Of a stretch of 26,014 nucleotides of DNA, positions 22,883 to 26,014 are shown piece after piece. Origin of the DNA: UBA2266 sp964406945 (GTDB lineage Bacteria; Planctomycetota; Phycisphaerae; Sedimentisphaerales; Anaerobacaceae); NCBI GenBank assembly GCA_964406945.1, contig CAYOTO010000044.1, positions 1-26,014 on the forward strand. Direction: 5' to 3'. Below the pieces are notes generated by a model. The model was not told where the DNA came from. It ran no database searches and saw only the letters and a program-made list of their open reading frames with translations. Numbering within the stretch: position 1 is the first letter of the stretch; each line of letters begins with the position of its first letter. The position numbers and the translations under genes are program-made.

Positions 22883-24259
22883 CTATTTGTCTGCTGCGCG
22901 AACCTGGGCTCTGGTTCGGTCGTCTGAGGCAATCTCGTCGAGAAAGGCGGCTAGCTTTTTAGCCTTATCGGGGCGTTTTTTCGCCAGATCCGTTTTTTCA
23001 AGGGGATCGTCCGCGAGATTGTACAGTTCCGGCGATTTGTTTCCGATTCTGACCAGTTTCCAATCGCCTTGACGCACCGCCTGGGCGTTCGGCGTCTTCC
23101 AGTAGAGCGTTCTCTCGCCGATAGTTTTCTTTTGGTCCGCTATCAGCGGCCAGATGCTTCGCCCATCCCAGCCCAGTCTCCCGGTGGTCTGACAATTTGC
23201 GATAGAGCACAAAGTCGGCATCCAGTCTACGATATGCACCGGTGCCTCTACCGTATGTTTGTCGAGCACGCCCGGCCAGTAAGCGGCGGCCGGTACGCGA
23301 ATCCCGCCTTCGTAAACATCACCTTTCCAGCCGCGCAGGGGGCGATTGTCGCCCAGCCGGTCGTGGGGTTTGTCTTTGTAGCGTCCGTGATATTGACTGC
23401 TGCTGTGCCAGCTCTTCTGGCCTCCGTTATCGCTCACGAACACAATCAACGTATTCCCGGCATCGGGGGAGGCCTTGACGGCGTCGACGATCCTGCCTAT
23501 GCAGGAATCCATGTGCGTTACGCTTGCCGCATACCAGCGACGCGAATCGTTCTCGATATCCTCGTACATGGCGGTCCATTTTTCGGGTTCGTCGAGCGGG
23601 TAATGGGGGACGCTGTAGGCAACATACAGGAAGTAAGGCCCGGCCGAGGTCTTTTCTACAACGCGAACCGCGTCTTCCGTGATTAAATCGGTGGCATGGC
23701 CTTCTTCTTCCAGGTAATCATCGTTGCGGTGCCAGGATTTGATTCCGGTTTTGTAAAGGTGCGTATAAGGATCGATCTGACCGGCGAAATAGCCGTAAGA
23801 ATGATCGAAACCGTACTTCAGCGGCGTACATTCGGGCGGAGAGCCCATGTGCCATTTGCCCGTGATGTATGTTTCGTACCCTGTTTGAGCAAGTGCCTGG
23901 GCGAGCGTTACGGTTTGCGAATCGAAAATCTGGCCGTAGGCCGGGGCTGTTACGCCGTAGCGGGAGGGGTAGCGGCCCGTCATTAAACCCACGCGGGTCG
24001 GTGTGCAGGTGGGCATTACATAGTGCTGGTCAAACTCCACGCCATGATTAGCGAGCATGTCGATGTTCGGCGTCTTTATGTCCGAGCCGTGATAGCCCAC
24101 ATCCGCCCAGCCCAGATCATCGGCCAGTATGAATACGATGTTAGGCGTACGCTTCTTTTCATCGCCCGCTGCGTAACGTGCGCTGAGCGTGCAGGCCGCG
24201 CCTGCGGCGGTCATCTTTAGAAATTCGCGTCTTGTCTGATTTCTGAAGTTCGACATCAT
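22883..24259 (-). CDS. Tat-exported formylglycine-dependent sulfatase (arylsulfatase family)
   Basis: The 458-residue hydrolase removes sulfate esters, probably from sulfated polysaccharide. A Tat signal is visible (TRREFLKMTAAGAACTLSA, residues 9-27). The sulfatase core begins PNIVFILADDLGWADVGYHG with metal-binding Asp47-Asp48. The formylglycine motif Cys85-Thr-Pro-Thr-Arg89 is followed by GLMTGRYPSRYG. GKWHMG and VSDNGG supply further active-site residues. The motif context resembles the arylsulfatase B/N-acetylgalactosamine-sulfatase branch. As a Cys-type enzyme it needs a formylglycine-generating enzyme in the cytoplasm before Tat export; none is in the window. Two ATGs in tandem follow AAGG; the first is used here. 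It lies 56 bases after the oxidoreductase gene and is probably cotranscribed with it. Confidence 0.94.
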   Translation of the reverse strand: MMSNFRNQTRREFLKMTAAGAACTLSARYAAGDEKKRTPNIVFILADDLGWADVGYHGSDIKTPNIDMLANHGVEFDQHYVMPTCTPTRVGLMTGRYPSRYGVTAPAYGQIFDSQTVTLAQALAQTGYETYITGKWHMGSPPECTPLKYGFDHSYGYFAGQIDPYTHLYKTGIKSWHRNDDYLEEEGHATDLITEDAVRVVEKTSAGPYFLYVAYSVPHYPLDEPEKWTAMYEDIENDSRRWYAASVTHMDSCIGRIVDAVKASPDAGNTLIVFVSDNGGQKSWHSSSQYHGRYKDKPHDRLGDNRPLRGWKGDVYEGGIRVPAAAYWPGVLDKHTVEAPVHIVDWMPTLCSIANCQTTGRLGWDGRSIWPLIADQKKTIGERTLYWKTPNAQAVRQGDWKLVRIGNKSPELYNLADDPLEKTDLAKKRPDKAKKLAAFLDEIASDDRTRAQVRAADK

Positions 24260-24315
24260 CTTACCTTTTACTTCTCAATAGAGATTTGCTCGTTTATATC
24301 TTGTCGGGGCCTGTT

Positions 24316-25680
24316 TCACAACGCCCACGGGCTTCGCATGGGCCGATGCAGCATTCGGGAGGCCGCTTCGTCGCCCAGGATTTTTTCGGCGGCCGGATCC
24401 CACCTGATCTTACGCTTCACGGTCATTGCGATGTTGCCAAGGTGGCAAATGCTTACGGAGCGGTGGCCCACCTCGACGGGGGCGGCGGGGTCGGTGCGGT
24501 TCTTTACGCAATCGATAAAGTTGCGGTGGTGTTCGGGGCTTTCGTAAAGGTGGATTTCGTCGGGTCCGATGACCGTATTCGCAAGCGAAGGCGGGTTGAA
24601 GACCATTTTGTTCGACTGGTAGGTGATCGAGCCCTCGGTCCCTTCGAATCGCCAGGGGCTTGCATCGTCGGTCTTGCATTCCAGTTCAACGCCGTTGGCG
24701 TACTTTGCCCGGAAATGGACCTTTGTAAGGGTTGTGAAGAGGCCGTCCGACGGGTATTCGCCGCCGAGGTCCTCGAATTCGACCGGGCCTGTGTCGTCGG
24801 TGCCGTTGGCCCACTGAGCCATATCCGCCGCGTGTGCCCCAAGGTTGGTGGTCTGGCCGCCCGAGTAGTCGCGACCGAAACGGAACGTGTAGAGGCAGCG
24901 ATCCTTGTGGTATGGGGCGTATGGAGCCGGGCCGAGCCACATGTCGTAAACGAACCCTTCGGGTATGGGCATCGGCTTCCAGTCGCTGCCGGGGCCGACC
25001 TTGTTGTTCGAGCCTATTCCCAGGTAAATCTTCCTGAGCCTGCCGATTCGGCCGTTGCGGATCAGTTCACATGCAAACCTTACCAGCGAATCCGACCGCC
25101 GATGCGTGCCGGTCTGGAAGACTATGCCGTGGCGGCGGACCGCGTCGATGATGGACCAGCCCTCGGCCAGAGCGAGTGTGAGGGGTTTTTCGCAGTAGAT
25201 GTCCTTGCCGGATTCGGCGGCGGTGCAGGCCATCACGGCATGCCACTGATCGGGCGCGGTGATACAGACGGCGTCGATGTCGGATCGGGAGGTGATTTCG
25301 CGGAAGTCCACGTATGCGTCGCAGCCCCTGAAAGCGGGTTTTCCGGCCTGTTCCGAGTAGTGCTGCTCGACTATGGCCTTGGCGGGTTCTCTTCCGAACC
25401 ATGCACCGTTAAAGCCCTTTTTGTACCAGTGGCCGTACTCGTTGCTGGCCCTGACCGGGTCGCAGACGGCGACCACCTGCACGTCCGGCAGGGCGAGGAA
25501 CGCCCGCATGTTGTTGGTGCCCATGCCGCCGACACCGATAGAGGCCAGCGTAATCCGTTCGCTGGGCGGGACCGAGCCGGATTTGCCCATCGCCGAGCCG
25601 CTGACGAGGTATGGAATGCCCAATGTGCCGGCAAGTGTCGATTTTAGGAAGGTTCGGCGATTGAGTCGGGACTTTGTCAT
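24316..25680 (-). CDS. Tat-exported Gfo/Idh/MocA-family oxidoreductase
   Basis: The 454-residue NAD(P)-dependent sugar oxidoreductase has a Tat signal (RLNRRTFLKSTLAG, residues 5-18) and then a Rossmann fold with GVGGMG (49-54). The family CEKPL lysine motif and a downstream NLGAHAADMAQW segment, typical of the substrate domain, are present. The substrate is unknown. In planctomycetes many members carry Tat signals and lie beside sulfatases or glycoside hydrolases, which suggests periplasmic processing of uncommon sugars (inference). ATG at 25680 has GGAG seven bases upstream; an in-frame TTG four codons earlier is less likely. The gene is first in a pair with the sulfatase and is preceded by a palindrome overlapping the -10. 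Confidence 0.92.
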   Translation of the reverse strand: MTKSRLNRRTFLKSTLAGTLGIPYLVSGSAMGKSGSVPPSERITLASIGVGGMGTNNMRAFLALPDVQVVAVCDPVRASNEYGHWYKKGFNGAWFGREPAKAIVEQHYSEQAGKPAFRGCDAYVDFREITSRSDIDAVCITAPDQWHAVMACTAAESGKDIYCEKPLTLALAEGWSIIDAVRRHGIVFQTGTHRRSDSLVRFACELIRNGRIGRLRKIYLGIGSNNKVGPGSDWKPMPIPEGFVYDMWLGPAPYAPYHKDRCLYTFRFGRDYSGGQTTNLGAHAADMAQWANGTDDTGPVEFEDLGGEYPSDGLFTTLTKVHFRAKYANGVELECKTDDASPWRFEGTEGSITYQSNKMVFNPPSLANTVIGPDEIHLYESPEHHRNFIDCVKNRTDPAAPVEVGHRSVSICHLGNIAMTVKRKIRWDPAAEKILGDEAASRMLHRPMRSPWAL

Positions 25681-25701
25681 AGTACGCTCCAATCCATATT
25701 T

Positions 25702-25725
25702 CGGTATAATGGTCCTATTATACGG
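25702..25725 (-). promoter_or_regulatory. Promoter -10 and overlapping palindrome of the oxidoreductase-sulfatase operon
   Basis: On the - strand a perfect TATAAT (complement of 25717-25722) lies 37 bases before the start codon. GTATAAT (25704-25710) and ATTATAC (25717-25723) are perfect 7-base inverted arms with a 6-base centre. The dyad thus covers the -10 and the likely start site, the position of a repressor operator. The -35 is poor (TTTCAA at about 18 bases). Because of the symmetry a TATAAT also reads on the + strand, but no gene lies that way in the window. Confidence 0.5.
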
Positions 25726-25917
25726 CTGGAGGCAGACAGATTGAAAGCACGAAATTCGAAGGGCGAACCTTCACTATTGAGCAGCCATGAGGAATTGTCG
25801 CAGTTCTAAACCGCCCCGCCAGACGCTGCACTTTTACTCCGCCCTTTACAGAATACGTCCCGGCGATTATTCCCCCGCTGCGTGATATGATGAGCACACC
25901 CGGCCACAACTGTCCTT

Positions 25918-25945
25918 GCTAATTTCGGCATAAACCGGAATTAGC
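25918..25945. terminator. Strong hairpin near the right edge
   Basis: GCTAATTTCGG (25918-25928) and CCGGAATTAGC (25935-25945) are 11-base arms with a single T-G pair and a CATAAA loop. No T-run follows on either strand, so it may be a factor-dependent end, an RNA-stability element or a protein site for a gene beyond the window. Confidence 0.4.
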
Positions 25946-26014
25946 CAGAAAATGCAGCACTGTCAATAAAAAATAGGTAACTGTCTCTCTAGTTTATAGT
26001 TACCCTACTCTAGG

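Larger units (their letters stand above)
25681..26014. other. 334-base non-coding right edge
   Basis: No gene is supported. The region holds the oxidoreductase promoter and palindrome, a strong 11-base hairpin at 25918-25945, and a GGTAACT (25976-25982)/AGTTACC (25998-26004) inverted pair close to the window end. A 63-codon - strand frame (25718-25909) lacks start signals and resembles nothing known to me. Confidence 0.6.

Noticed and set aside
24286..25647. 453-codon + strand frame opposite the oxidoreductase
   Set aside because: This is a long antisense open frame in GC-rich sequence. The - strand product has a Tat signal, Rossmann motif and CEKPL; the antisense product has no recognisable feature.
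25718..25909. 63-codon - strand frame overlapping the oxidoreductase promoter
   Set aside because: It covers the promoter palindrome, has no ribosome site and no family resemblance.

Overview
The window reads as chromosomal DNA from an anaerobic or facultatively anaerobic planctomycete, probably class Phycisphaerae (inference). The clues are a Tat-exported sulfatase beside a Tat-exported Gfo/Idh/MocA protein, a lysine-tail protein of the kind common in the PVC group, a tyrosine recombinase with a GFG motif in place of the usual first catalytic arginine, diaminopimelate-type lysine synthesis, flavin-dependent ThyX, and a complete set of [NiFe]-hydrogenase maturation genes. No 16S rRNA gene is present, so the taxonomy is soft.

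Left edge (1-1301): a tyrosine-recombinase gene runs off the left end. It starts about 120 bases beyond the 3' end of a tRNA-Ala(GGC) gene, which is the classic geometry of an element integrated at a tRNA. The interval holds a 29-base dyad that looks like a recombinase core site and an operator-like repeat cluster. Most of the element would lie outside the window. 1506-7329: hypF-hypC-hypD-hypE-hypA-hypB on the + strand, tightly packed from hypC onward, with no hydrogenase subunit in view. 7363-8004: nadD, convergent. 8005-8956: a regulatory region with repeated TGTGTCA heptamers, a strong promoter and Shine-Dalgarno, a 58-residue protein that is two-thirds lysine, and a clean intrinsic terminator. 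8957-10234: lysA.

10322-12177: accB-accC on the - strand, divergent from a + strand pair (12413-14942) encoding a fused homocysteine methyltransferase/methylenetetrahydrofolate reductase and ThyX. Both of these act on the one-carbon folate pool. 14986-19096: three - strand signalling genes in the order histidine kinase, receiver-PAS protein, PP2C-type phosphatase, preceded by a YggS-family PLP protein (19353-20075). 20279-22178: a lipoprotein secretin with an unusual C-terminal coiled coil and a small unknown gene. 22695-22790: a 31-residue lipoprotein. 22883-25680: the sulfatase and oxidoreductase, transcribed leftward from a promoter that overlaps a 20-base palindrome.

Most genes are ordinary housekeeping or accessory metabolism. 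The least explained items are the lysine-only protein with its upstream heptamer array, the tRNA-linked recombinase with its candidate att core, a 17-base element shared exactly by the tRNA-Ala and accB promoters, the three-gene signalling cascade, and the secretin with a coiled-coil tail. All coordinates and motifs were read by eye. No database search was run.
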